This document shows positions 25,635-37,124 of a DNA stretch of 56,258 nt, piece after piece (positions within the stretch are counted from its first letter, which is position 1; each line of letters begins with the position of its first letter). The position numbers and the translations under genes were made by a program. The stretch comes from Pelagibius sp. (GTDB lineage: Bacteria > Pseudomonadota > Alphaproteobacteria > Kiloniellales > Kiloniellaceae). Location: assembly GCA_028280305.1 (NCBI GenBank), contig JANQMC010000059.1, positions 1 through 56,258 on the forward strand. The letters are read 5' to 3'. The notes under the pieces were generated by a model. That model was not told the DNA's origin. It saw only the letters and a list, made by a program, of their open reading frames with translations, and did not search any database.

Positions 25635-27545
25635 CTAAAACCCGAACATGTGGTCGAAGGAGAAGGCCTTTTCGCCGTTGGTGAGGCCGTGGTAGCCGAA
25701 GAGGCGGCAGGTGACGTCGCGGATGATGACGTAGCCCTCCGGCCCGGCGGCCGCCATGTCGGCCTCCGAGAAGTAATCCGACGGACGCCAGAGCAGGGAG
25801 CCGCCACAGGCGATCCGCACCTCATGCTCGGCGATCAGGCTTCCGTTCGCATCGTGCAGCATCAGGTTGGTGCGGCTCTTCTCATGCCAGGGCGCAGAGG
25901 CCGGGTAGATGAGGTGGCAGAGCGGCGCGTAGGGGGCCGGCCCGAAGGAGAGGAAGAGGCGGGTCGAGAGCCCCGGCGGACGCCCGGCGTAGGACTGCGG
26001 CTCGCCCTTGTAGGTCATCACCGTGTTGAAGACATGGGCGCCGAAAGAGGTCTCGGCGATATGGCCGGAGGCCTTGTCCTCGTAGCGGAACAGGCCGTGC
26101 AGCCAGCCGTCGGCCTCGCCGCCCTCGGCGAAGTCGTAGACCAGCTCCATGTGACCCCAATCAAGACCTTCGCCGTTCAACAACTCACCCACGTCGACGG
26201 AGGTGGCGTGGTCGCGCGGCAGCTTGCCGAGGCGCTTCACGCCGATCTCGCGGCCCTCCGGGTCGTAGGCCAGCAGGGCGACCGGCAGGTTCTGCTGGCA
26301 GGTCGACATCGGCGTCGGCAGGGCGATGGAGCGGAAGCGGGCGCGCGGCAGGATCGGCGCCGGCAGCACGAAGCCCTTGCCCAGCAGGTTCGCCAGTTCG
26401 GGAATGCGGGGGTCGGGCTTCAGGTCGACCCGCTCGACATTCGCATGGGCGATGCGCCGGCGCGGCGGATTGGTGGCACCGTTCGCGATCACCTCATAGC
26501 GCGGGCGCACGAAGTATTTGCCGGCCTGCACCTCGATCTGCTGCGGCCATTTCGCCTCGGGCAGCAGCGCCGCCGTGTCGATGGCGCGGGTACCGAAGGG
26601 CGGGATGTCGTCGTCGAGCCAGGCGATGGCGTCGTTGCCCATCAGGTTCAGGCCGACGCTGCCTGCGGGCACTGTCGCCGGGTGGCTGTTCTGGACCCAG
26701 AGCAGCACCTGCTCGCCGTCTTTGGGGGCGGGCAGGCCGCCGTAGAGATCGGCGGGCCAGGAGTTGGCGTCATGGGTGCAAGACAGCACCGAGTCGTCGT
26801 CGCCGTAGGTGTCCAGCGCATACTTCACGATGTCATGGCCGGCGATGCCGCAGACATGGAGGAAGAGGCTGCCGGTGAAACTGTCGAGGCCGAAGCGTTC
26901 GCGCACCGCTTTCGAATCAATCACCACGCTGGCGTTGGCGCCGGGCAGGGCGTCCTGCCACTCGGCCAGGGGCTCGCCCGCCTCGTTCATCAGGCAGCAC
27001 CAGGCGCTCGGCGCCTTGGCGCCATAGGCCGACCAGTAGTTGGCTGTGGCGAGGCGCGTGTGGTGGCCCTCGCCCTCGCGGAAGAACACCAGATTGGTGG
27101 CAAAGTTCAGGCTGTCGAGATAGTTGCGCCGGTTGGTCAGCATGCTGTCCGGCAGCCGGAGCGCATCCAGAGTGACGACCTCCGCCCCGGCGGGCAGCAG
27201 GTGGCGGATATGGTCGGCCAGGCGTTCGGCATCGAAGGCGGTGATGAAAACCTTGGTTGCCGGGGCGGCCGCCAGGTCGGTCACCGGCTGGGCCTGCCGG
27301 CCGAGGATGTCGCTGCCGATCTCCTCCAGGTCCTGAACGTAGACGGCGGCGATGTCGAGGTCGCCAAGGTCGTAGATCTCGGCAAAGGCCTTGGCGAAAC
27401 CCAGGGGATCGTAGATCGCCACCGGCGCGGCTTTCAGATCGGCCAGCAGATCCGCCGCCTTGCGCGCCGCCAGAGGGTGGCCGATGGCCTTGAAAAAGGC
27501 GTTGCCGCCCTTTGCGTTGCTGAAGGTTTCGATGTTGAGCGCCAT
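25635..27545 (-). CDS. Unrecognised 636-residue protein encoded with a 2OG-Fe(II) oxygenase
   Basis: A long cytoplasmic-looking protein without signal peptide or membrane segments. I recognise no domain. The first part (about 1-150) looks alpha/beta with hydrophobic strands and a possible nucleotide or sugar-binding fold (KVFITAFDAERLADHIRHLL, VVTLDALRLPDSML). The rest is rich in beta-type segments with aromatic and His-containing patches (FFREGEGHHTRLATANYWSAYG, LSCTHDANSWPADLYGG, LLWVQNSHPATVPAG, IPPFGTRAIDTAALLPE). Codon use is GC-rich and native. It lies 58 bases after the oxygenase gene and 11 bases before the OLD gene, all on the minus strand. A role in modifying or synthesising a cell-surface or secondary metabolite is only a guess from the neighbour. 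Confidence 0.85.
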   Translation of the reverse strand: MALNIETFSNAKGGNAFFKAIGHPLAARKAADLLADLKAAPVAIYDPLGFAKAFAEIYDLGDLDIAAVYVQDLEEIGSDILGRQAQPVTDLAAAPATKVFITAFDAERLADHIRHLLPAGAEVVTLDALRLPDSMLTNRRNYLDSLNFATNLVFFREGEGHHTRLATANYWSAYGAKAPSAWCCLMNEAGEPLAEWQDALPGANASVVIDSKAVRERFGLDSFTGSLFLHVCGIAGHDIVKYALDTYGDDDSVLSCTHDANSWPADLYGGLPAPKDGEQVLLWVQNSHPATVPAGSVGLNLMGNDAIAWLDDDIPPFGTRAIDTAALLPEAKWPQQIEVQAGKYFVRPRYEVIANGATNPPRRRIAHANVERVDLKPDPRIPELANLLGKGFVLPAPILPRARFRSIALPTPMSTCQQNLPVALLAYDPEGREIGVKRLGKLPRDHATSVDVGELLNGEGLDWGHMELVYDFAEGGEADGWLHGLFRYEDKASGHIAETSFGAHVFNTVMTYKGEPQSYAGRPPGLSTRLFLSFGPAPYAPLCHLIYPASAPWHEKSRTNLMLHDANGSLIAEHEVRIACGGSLLWRPSDYFSEADMAAAGPEGYVIIRDVTCRLFGYHGLTNGEKAFSFDHMFGF

Positions 27546-27603
27546 GGCGGGAGAGTACTTTCTTATCGGAAAATCGGAAAGGGCGGTGGGCTGCGGCGGT
27601 CTC

Positions 27604-28260
27604 TCAGCCCCCGAAGCGCAGCACCCTTTTGGTCCAGGCGGAAAAACTGTGGCGCTTCAGCTCGCGCTTCAGCACCCCGGCATCGGTCAGCCAGTTGAGT
27701 TGGATGGAGCGCCGCTGGCCGACGAAGGGCTTGTGGCCGTGATAGGCCTCGGCGCTGCAGCGAAAGGCGACCAGGGTGCCGGCCTGGGGCGGCACCTCGG
27801 CGGCATAGTCTTCCAGGTTGTCGGGTCCGTTCAGCATCCGCAGGCGTCCGCCGTCCGATTCCCAGCGGCTGTTCAGGTAAACCAGCGCCGTGACCAGTTT
27901 GCTCTCGGAATCCGTATGGATCTGCCCGTCCTTGGCGCGGGACTGGCCGCGCAGGGTCACCATGGTGGGGCGCCCGGAAAGGTCGATGGCGAACTTCTCG
28001 GCAAAGGCCGCCGTCACCGCAGGGCCCTGCAGCATATCCAGCAGGGCGGAAAAGCGCGGTCCGCATTTCAGGCTCTGCGCCGGGAAACTGCCACCCTTGG
28101 TAATCTCCGGGAAGTCCTGCTCGACCGCCGGCAGCGCCTCGGCGCGCAGGAAGCCGGGGACGATCAGGAAATCGAAGGGATCACGCTGCAGCGGCGTTTC
28201 GCTGAAGCGTGTCAGATCGAGCGGCGAGGGATCGGTCGGTTCTGCAGCGGGGCTGGGCAC
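27604..28260 (-). CDS. 2-oxoglutarate/Fe(II)-dependent oxygenase, prolyl-4-hydroxylase-like fold
   Basis: A 218-residue dioxygenase of the jelly-roll type. The iron ligands are visible as His and Asp in QIHTDSESK (HxD) and the distal His in AYHGHKPF, and the 2-oxoglutarate-binding Arg follows in QRRSIQLNW. Between them lie LVYLNSRWESDGGRLRML and GTLVAFRCSAEAYHG, typical of prolyl-4-hydroxylase-like members. The start is a GTG at 28260 with GGAAG about seven bases upstream. The substrate is unknown. It is the first gene of a minus-strand run with the 636-residue protein, suggesting one pathway or complex. A triple 14-bp repeat lies about 80 bases upstream. Confidence 0.87.
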   Translation of the reverse strand: MPSPAAEPTDPSPLDLTRFSETPLQRDPFDFLIVPGFLRAEALPAVEQDFPEITKGGSFPAQSLKCGPRFSALLDMLQGPAVTAAFAEKFAIDLSGRPTMVTLRGQSRAKDGQIHTDSESKLVTALVYLNSRWESDGGRLRMLNGPDNLEDYAAEVPPQAGTLVAFRCSAEAYHGHKPFVGQRRSIQLNWLTDAGVLKRELKRHSFSAWTKRVLRFGG

Positions 28261-28338
28261 CTGGAGCTTCCAAGACGGCGTTTTTCCGGACGGCGGCGGT
28301 TGGCCTTAGATATAGGCAGATGCCGCAAAGATCAATTG

Positions 28339-28380
28339 AGCCAAGTCAAATGAGTTGGGTCAAATGCGCCGGGTCAAGTG
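28339..28380. repeat. Three direct 14-bp repeats upstream of the oxygenase gene
   Basis: GTCAAATG, GTCAAATG and GTCAAGTG recur at exactly 14-base spacing (28345, 28359, 28373), each preceded by a related YYRRG stretch. The array sits 79-120 bases upstream of the oxygenase start, in the gap after the ELM1-like gene. Regular spacing near a promoter suggests an array of regulator binding sites, but a chance short tandem duplication is possible. Confidence 0.5.
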
Positions 28381-28414
28381 AAGCCGCTTCCGCCGCCGCG
28401 GATCGGGAATTCGG

Positions 28415-29482
28415 TTACGGCCGGGGCGGGCGTCCGTGACGGTCGGTCAGGCGGTGGCGGATCTCGGCGGCGATGCGCCGGGTTTCGTTGAGCGGCGTAT
28501 AGTCCCAACGCTCCAGGGTGCCGGTAAAGGGCCGGGTGATGCCGGCGGCCTGCAGCGAGCCGTGAAAACGGCTGAACTTGGCCGATCCCCCCTCCAGATC
28601 GACGACATGCACCGGTTTGCCGGTGCTCGCCGCCTCCGAGACCATGTTCACGGAGTCGCCGGTCACCACCAGATGGTCGGCGAGGCCGAGGATGCCGAAA
28701 TAGGGGTTTTCGCCTGCGCCGTCCCAGATTTCGGCCGGCAGCCCGGCGAGGCCGCGACGCAGGATCGCCTCGTTGCCCTTGCCGGTCCGCCGGGAGGGCG
28801 TGATCATCAGCCCGCAGCCTTCTTCCCGGGCCAAACGGGAAAGTTGCTCGGTCAGGCGGGTCATGATCGCCGCGGTCATCTTGAAGACCTTGTTGTCGCC
28901 GCCGATCAGCACGCCGATGCGCGGTCTCGGCAGCGCGCCGTAGCGCCCGGCAAAGGCGGTTGCGGCCTCCGACAGGCGTTCGGGCGTCACCCGGCCGAGG
29001 GCGCCGCGGGTGGAGAGCACGTTGGGGCCGTTCAGCAGGTCGTGTTCTGGGGTCACCACCAGGTCGACGCAGGCCGGATCGATGGCCGGGTTCTGCACCT
29101 GGACCGTAAAGCTCTGCCCGCCGGAGATGTTCCGCATGTCGCGGCTCAGCGGCACCGTCTGCCGCCCGCTGGCGATCCAGAGATCGGGCCAGGGCGGGGC
29201 CAAGCGGTCGCCTTTGGGCCCCAGCGTGCCCAGCGGGTTGCGGATCAGGCCCGGCGGCATCCAGCGCCAGGGTTTGGTTACCGAGACGCGCTTCACCTGG
29301 GGGGTGAGGCCGATGGCCTCGGCGAGGCCGAGACACTGAATTTCCATGCCGGCCTTGCCGTCGGTCACCACCCAGCAGGTCAGGCCCCCGAGGGCGTTTG
29401 ATGGGGCGTTTGACCGGGCGTCTGTCGGTGCGGCGGCAGAGGCATCCGGCGCGGGCGACTCGCGCTGTTCCTGTCCGTTCAT
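28415..29482 (-). CDS. ELM1-like (DUF1022) glycosyltransferase-fold protein
   Basis: A 355-residue protein of the family that includes plant ELM1 and many alphaproteobacterial proteins once called 'nucleoside-diphosphate-sugar epimerase'. Typical segments are CWVVTDGKAGMEIQCLGLAEAIGL near the N-terminus, LWIASGRQTVPLSRDM, LVVTPEHDLLNGPNVLSTRGALGRVTPERL, IGVLIGGDNKVFKM and ADHLVVTGDSVNMVSEAASTGKPVHVVDLEG. The fold resembles GT-B glycosyltransferases. The biochemical role in bacteria is not established. The first 33 residues are low-complexity and weakly supported, and no strong ribosome binding site precedes the ATG, so the start is tentative. Confidence 0.85.
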   Translation of the reverse strand: MNGQEQRESPAPDASAAAPTDARSNAPSNALGGLTCWVVTDGKAGMEIQCLGLAEAIGLTPQVKRVSVTKPWRWMPPGLIRNPLGTLGPKGDRLAPPWPDLWIASGRQTVPLSRDMRNISGGQSFTVQVQNPAIDPACVDLVVTPEHDLLNGPNVLSTRGALGRVTPERLSEAATAFAGRYGALPRPRIGVLIGGDNKVFKMTAAIMTRLTEQLSRLAREEGCGLMITPSRRTGKGNEAILRRGLAGLPAEIWDGAGENPYFGILGLADHLVVTGDSVNMVSEAASTGKPVHVVDLEGGSAKFSRFHGSLQAAGITRPFTGTLERWDYTPLNETRRIAAEIRHRLTDRHGRPPRP

Positions 29483-29731
29483 GGCGGCGGACTATGAGGG
29501 CGCCTTGCGGTGCGTGCAAGCCCTGCGCGTTGGGCTGCGTCAAAGCAGCCGGGCGATCTCTGCGGATCGCGGTTTCGGCCCGGGAAAGTGAGTTTTGCAC
29601 AGCCGATCGTACTTGCGCAGGACCCGGCGGTCGGTAATATTGTTGCGCAACGCCCCCTTGCGAGGGGCGCGATCTTTTAACGGGGAAGACTGCCTCCAGG
29701 GTTGGGGCCGCTACGCTTGGGTGAGGTGTTT

Positions 29732-30229
29732 ATGCGTCGGGTCAAGTTGGACCGAATCGATCTGCAAATTCTGCAGGACCTGCAAGAAGACGGACGCATC
29801 ACGAATGTGGAGCTGGCCCGGCGGGCCGGCATCTCCGCGCCGCCCTGCCTGCGCCGGGTCCGCGCCCTGGAAGAGGCCGGCTTCATCCGCGGCTATCATG
29901 CCGATCTGCAGGCCGAGGTTCTGGGCTTCGAAGTCACCTTCTTCGCGCTGATCGGGCTCGACAGCCAGTCCGAGGCGGTCCTGAACGCCTTCGAGAGCCT
30001 GGTCGGCGGCTGGCCGGAGGTACGCGAGTGCCACATGGCCCGCGGCCCCGATGATTTTGTCCTACGCCTGGTGGCCCGCAACACCGCCCATGAGAACGAG
30101 CTGACCCAGCGTCTCACCTCCGCCCCCCATGTGGTGACGGTGAAAACCATCCAGGTTATCCGCACCGCCAAGTCGACCCCCGGCGTGCCCATCGATGTCG
30201 ATCAGGGCCTGGAGCCGGCGGCGGACTGA
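29732..30229 (+). CDS. Lrp/AsnC-family transcriptional regulator
   Basis: A 165-residue regulator with an N-terminal winged helix (KLDRIDLQILQDLQEDGRITNVELARRAGISAPPCLRRVRALEEAGFI) and a C-terminal RAM (amino-acid-sensing) domain (LGFEVTFFALIGLDSQSE...VRECHMARGPDDFVLRLVARN). ISAPPCLRRVRALEE is typical of the alphaproteobacterial Lrp that usually neighbours trxB; here trxB is about 12 kb away, suggesting a local rearrangement. The ATG at 29732 has GAGG about five bases upstream and gives the standard length. A GNAT gene follows after 14 bases and is probably co-transcribed. Confidence 0.9.
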   Translation: MRRVKLDRIDLQILQDLQEDGRITNVELARRAGISAPPCLRRVRALEEAGFIRGYHADLQAEVLGFEVTFFALIGLDSQSEAVLNAFESLVGGWPEVRECHMARGPDDFVLRLVARNTAHENELTQRLTSAPHVVTVKTIQVIRTAKSTPGVPIDVDQGLEPAAD

Positions 30230-30243
30230 ACGGCAATCAGTCT

Positions 30244-30765
30244 GTGGCGGTTCCAGAAGCGCAAATCCTCTACAGCCTGTCGCCGGATGACGATCTGCAA
30301 CTGGTCGAGATCGATGTCGGCAACTATGCCGCTGTCGTGAAGCTGAAGGTTGCGGAAAGCCAAGAGAGCTTTGTCGCCAATAATGCGGTTTCGATCGTTC
30401 AGGGGCACTATCACCCGGGCGCTTGGTTCCGCGCCGCCTATCTGAACGGCGAGGCTGTCGGTTTCGTCATGCTGTTTGATCCTCGCGGCGTGGACCCCGT
30501 CGGCGAGGATCCGGGCGAGACCGGCTGGGAGGACGGCCTGGTCATCTGGCGCTTGATGATCGGCCGCGAACATCAGGGCCGGGGCGCCGGACGGCGCTTG
30601 ATGGACACGGTCATCGCGCTGGCCAGGGCGAACGGTTTCGAGCGTCTCTATCTTACCTTCGTCGATGCCGAGGGCGGACCCGAACCGTTCTATCTGCAGT
30701 GCGGCTTCGCGCGGACCGGCCGCGTTATCGACGGCGAAGTCGAGGCCGTACTGGAGCTCGGATGA
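30244..30765 (+). CDS. GNAT acetyltransferase, spermine/spermidine BltD-like
   Basis: A 173-residue acetyltransferase whose middle region (VVKLKVAESQESFVANNAVSIVQGHYHPGAWFRAAYLNGEAVGFVMLFDP) resembles the diamine/polyamine acetyltransferase BltD group. The acetyl-CoA loop is REHQGRGAGRRLMD, and the end (AEGGPEPFYLQCGFARTGR) fits the family. The start is a GTG at 30244 with no strong ribosome binding site; it lies 14 bases after the Lrp stop, so coupling is likely. Substrate is inferred only from similarity. Confidence 0.82.
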   Translation: MAVPEAQILYSLSPDDDLQLVEIDVGNYAAVVKLKVAESQESFVANNAVSIVQGHYHPGAWFRAAYLNGEAVGFVMLFDPRGVDPVGEDPGETGWEDGLVIWRLMIGREHQGRGAGRRLMDTVIALARANGFERLYLTFVDAEGGPEPFYLQCGFARTGRVIDGEVEAVLELG

Positions 30766-30774
30766 GATGCGGGA

Positions 30775-31251
30775 TCAGACGTACTGAACTTTCAGGATTT
30801 CATAGGCCTTGGAGCCGGCGGGGGTCATCACCTCGATGGAGTCGCCGACCTCCTTGCCGATCAAGGCACGGGCCAGCGGTGCGGTGATGGCGAGGCGCCC
30901 GGCTTTCACGTCCGCCTCGGTTTCGCCGACGAGCTGATAGGCGGTTTCCGCCTCGGTATCTTCGTCCACCAGGGTGACCGTGGCGCCGAACTTCACGGTG
31001 TCGCCGTCCAGGGTGCTGACGTCGATGACCTCGGCCCGGGCGATCTTGTCTTCCAGTTCGCCGACCCGGCCTTCGATGAAGCTCTGGCGTTCGCGCGCCG
31101 CATGGTATTCGGCGTTCTCCGACAAGTCCCCATGCTCGCGCGCCTCGGCGATCGCACGAATCACCTCCGGCCGCGCCGTGGTCTTCAAGTAACGCAGTTC
31201 TTCTTCAAGGTCCGAATAGCCCTTGGCAGTCATGGGTACTTTGTCGCTCAT
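30775..31251 (-). CDS. greA: Transcript cleavage factor GreA
   Basis: Enters the RNA polymerase secondary channel and stimulates cleavage of backtracked RNA. The 158-residue protein has the N-terminal coiled coil with the catalytic acidic tip region [16 protein letters not shown], and the C-terminal FKBP-like domain ([24 protein letters not shown]...[14 protein letters not shown] in outline). Length and start match the family ([19 protein letters not shown]). It lies 75 bases after carB on the same strand, the carA-carB-greA order seen in many alphaproteobacteria, and is convergent with the Lrp-GNAT pair. Confidence 0.97.
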   Translation of the reverse strand: MSDKVPMTAKGYSDLEEELRYLKTTARPEVIRAIAEAREHGDLSENAEYHAARERQSFIEGRVGELEDKIARAEVIDVSTLDGDTVKFGATVTLVDEDTEAETAYQLVGETEADVKAGRLAITAPLARALIGKEVGDSIEVMTPAGSKAYEILKVQYV

Positions 31252-31326
31252 GGAGCAAGCCTGATGTTTCTTAATAACAATGAGAACAAGTGTGCCTGAT
31301 TTGGCGGGGCTGTAAACCCTACAACA

Positions 31327-34585
<3,259 letters not shown>

Positions 34586-34602
<17 letters not shown>

Positions 34603-35827
34603 TCTGCAGCTTGGCGGCTTTCTCTGCGTCGATCATGTCGACGAAACGCTGGAAGAGGTAGTGGCTGTCTTTCGGGCCGGGCGAGGCCTCGGGGTGATAC
34701 TGCACGGAAAAGATCGGGCGGCCGACGACGCGCAGGCCTTCGTTGGAGCGGTCGAAGAGCGAGATGTGACTCTCCACCACCCCGTCTGGCAGGCTGTCGG
34801 CGAGCACCCGGAAGCCGTGGTTCTGGCTGGTGATCTCCACCCGCCCGGTCTCCAGGTCCTTCACCGGATGGTTGGCGCCGCGGTGGCCCAGATGCATCTT
34901 CTCGGTCCTGGCGCCCAGCGCCAGGGAGAGGATCTGGTGGCCGAGACAGATGCCGAAGATCGGCAGGCCGGTTCCCATCAGCGCCTGAACCGTCGGCACG
35001 GCATAGACGCCGGTCGCCGCCGGATCGCCCGGGCCGTTGGACAGGAAGATGCCATCGGGATTATGGCCCATGATGTCTTCGAAGCTGGCCGAGGCCGGTA
35101 CCACGGTGACGTCGCAGCCCAGGGTCGCGAGGCAGCGCAGGATGTTGCGCTTGGCGCCGTAGTCGATGGCGACCACCCGATGCCGGGGCTGCTCCAGGGT
35201 GCCGTAACCCTGACCCAGGGCCCAGGTCGTCTCCGACCAGCGGTAGGTCTGGCGGCAGGAGACTTCGGCGGCGAGGTCCATGCCCTCCAGGCCCGGCCAG
35301 CCGGCGGCCTCGGCCTGCACGGCTGCAACATCGGCGAGGGTCTCGCCCGGCGCGGCATGGACGATGCAGCCCTTGGGCGCGCCCAGATCGCGGATGCGCC
35401 GGGTGATGGCTCGGGTGTCGACGCCGCTGAGGCCGATCAGGTTATGGGACTTCAGCCAAGCATCGAGATGCTGGGCGGCGCGCCAGTTCGAGGGTTCGGT
35501 CACCGCGGCGCGCAGCACCAGACCGCGCACCGCCGGGGTGGTGGTCTCGATGTCCTCGGCATTGGCGCCGACGTTGCCGATGTGGGGAAAGGTGAAGGTG
35601 ATGATCTGCCCGGCGTAGGAGGGATCTGTGGCGATCTCCTGATAGCCGGTCATCGAGGTGTTGAAGCAGACCTCGCCCACCGAACGGCCGGTCGCGCCGA
35701 GCCCCTTGCCGAGAAAGCGCGTGCCGTCGGCCAGAACCAGCGCGGCTTCGCCGAAAGCGGGTTGGGGCGCAGCAAAGGGCGGCCCGTCCTGTTCGGACGG
35801 GTTGGAACTGGATTGAACAGCCTTCAT
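34586..35827 (-). CDS. carA: Carbamoyl-phosphate synthase small (glutaminase) subunit
   Basis: Releases ammonia from glutamine and channels it to CarB. The 413-residue protein has an N-terminal CPSase domain ([56 protein letters not shown] in outline) and a class I glutaminase domain with nucleophile Cys in [14 protein letters not shown] and the catalytic His and Glu in [13 protein letters not shown]. It overlaps carB by 17 bases. The N-terminal 20 residues before [11 protein letters not shown] are variable. Its promoter must lie in the 178-base gap shared with the divergent yqeY gene; no attenuator or PyrR-type leader was seen. Confidence 0.97.
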
Positions 35828-36005
35828 GAAGCGGATCCTCGAACGCAGGCGGCCTGATGTTTAAGGGATCGCCGCGGCTTGGTCAAGCCTTAGCAAAAGT
35901 CCAAAATTCATATTTTTCAATGAGTTATAGCTCAACTCCGGTTTTGCCAAATTCGATCAATTGAGCTAACCTCCCGCGCCTTGCGAGGTAGAGGGAAGAC
36001 CATCC

Positions 36006-36461
36006 ATGTTGCGCACCCGTTTGAGTGACGCCCTGAAAGACTCGATGAAGGCCAAGGAGGAGTGTGCAACCTCCACCCTGCGCCTCATTCTGGCGGCGCT
36101 GAAAGACCGCGACATCGCCGAGCGCAGCAAGGGCAACGGCGACGGGGTCGGCGACGAAGCGATCCTGGAAATGCTCCAGAAGATGGTGCGCCAGCGCCAT
36201 GATTCCATTGAGATGTACACCAAGGGCGGCCGCGAGGAACTGGCCAAGCGCGAGGCCGAGGAAATCGAGGTCATCGAGCGCTTCCTGCCCAAGCAGATGG
36301 ATGAAATGGACATGCGCGCCGCCATCGAAGGCGTGATCACCGAGCTTGAGGCCGGCAGCGTGAAGGACATGGGCCGGGTCATGGGCACCCTGAAGGAACG
36401 CTTCCCCGGCCGCATGGACTTCGGCAAGGCCAGCGGCATCGTGAAGGAAGCGCTGGTCTGA
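36006..36461 (+). CDS. yqeY: GatB/YqeY domain protein
   Basis: A 151-residue YqeY protein, related to the tRNA-binding tail domain of GatB. It has the family's N-terminal helical bundle (LRTRLSDALKDSMKAKEECATSTLRLILAALKDRDI), DEAILEMLQKMVRQRHDSIEMYTKGGREELAKREAEEIEVIERFLPKQM, and the C-terminal GSVKDMGRVMGTLKERFPGRMDFGKASGIVKEAL. Function is not settled; it may act on aminoacyl-tRNA. In alphaproteobacteria it commonly lies between carA (divergent) and dnaG-rpoD, exactly as here. Two bases separate it from the GNAT gene. AGAGGGAAG lies about nine bases before the ATG. Confidence 0.95.
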   Translation: MLRTRLSDALKDSMKAKEECATSTLRLILAALKDRDIAERSKGNGDGVGDEAILEMLQKMVRQRHDSIEMYTKGGREELAKREAEEIEVIERFLPKQMDEMDMRAAIEGVITELEAGSVKDMGRVMGTLKERFPGRMDFGKASGIVKEALV

Positions 36462-36463
36462 GT

Positions 36464-36904
36464 TTGCCGCCTTCCGGTTTGCAGCTGCGCCCGGCCCGCG
36501 AAGAAGACCGGGCCGCCTGCGCCGAGATCTACCGCGACGCCCGGCAGGCCGCCTTTCACTGGGAAACCCGCCGCTACGATCTGGAAGAGTTCGCCGGCTC
36601 GACCTATGGCGAGACGCTGTGGGTCGCCGAAGGCGCAAACGGCGAGATCCTTGCCTTCGCTTCGGTCTGGCGGGCGCCGGATTACTGGTTTCTGCACAAC
36701 CTCTTCGTCGCGACCGAATCCCAGAAACAGGGCATCGGCCGGGCGCTTCTGGTCCATGTGCTGGCCGAGATCGGCCGCCCGGTGGAATTGAAGACCGATG
36801 TGCCCAACCGCGTTGCCAGGCGCCTCTATGAGGGCTTCGGCTTTGCAGTGGTCGAGGAGAGCCAGAGCCTGCCGGTGCCCTGGTTCAGAATGCGCCTGGA
36901 ATGA
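36464..36904 (+). CDS. GNAT family N-acetyltransferase
   Basis: A 146-residue single-domain acetyltransferase with a TTG start two bases after the yqeY stop, so it is probably translated by coupling. It has the GNAT order: LQLRPAREEDRAACAEIYRDARQAAFHW, then the strand LWVAEGANGEILAFASVW, the acetyl-CoA loop SQKQGIGRALLVHVLAEI and a terminal RRLYEGFGFAVVEESQ. Substrate unknown. Its insertion between yqeY and dnaG is a small departure from the common order. Confidence 0.82.
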   Translation: MPPSGLQLRPAREEDRAACAEIYRDARQAAFHWETRRYDLEEFAGSTYGETLWVAEGANGEILAFASVWRAPDYWFLHNLFVATESQKQGIGRALLVHVLAEIGRPVELKTDVPNRVARRLYEGFGFAVVEESQSLPVPWFRMRLE

Positions 36905-37124
36905 CGCGCGCGTCCTTAATTTGGGGGCAAAGCCGACACCAGAGGAAAGGTCCACAGGCTTTCCACAGGCTTTGCACCCATTCAGTCCCAATTCTTTGAA
37001 AGAGCGGCTGTTTTCTCCTTTGTGAGCCGCGGCCCGATCTCTGATAGTCTTGCGGACTCGGCCGATGGGTCCTGGCGGCCAAAGCGGGACTCCGGACGGC
37101 TTTTTGAACTGATTAGCGGCACCC

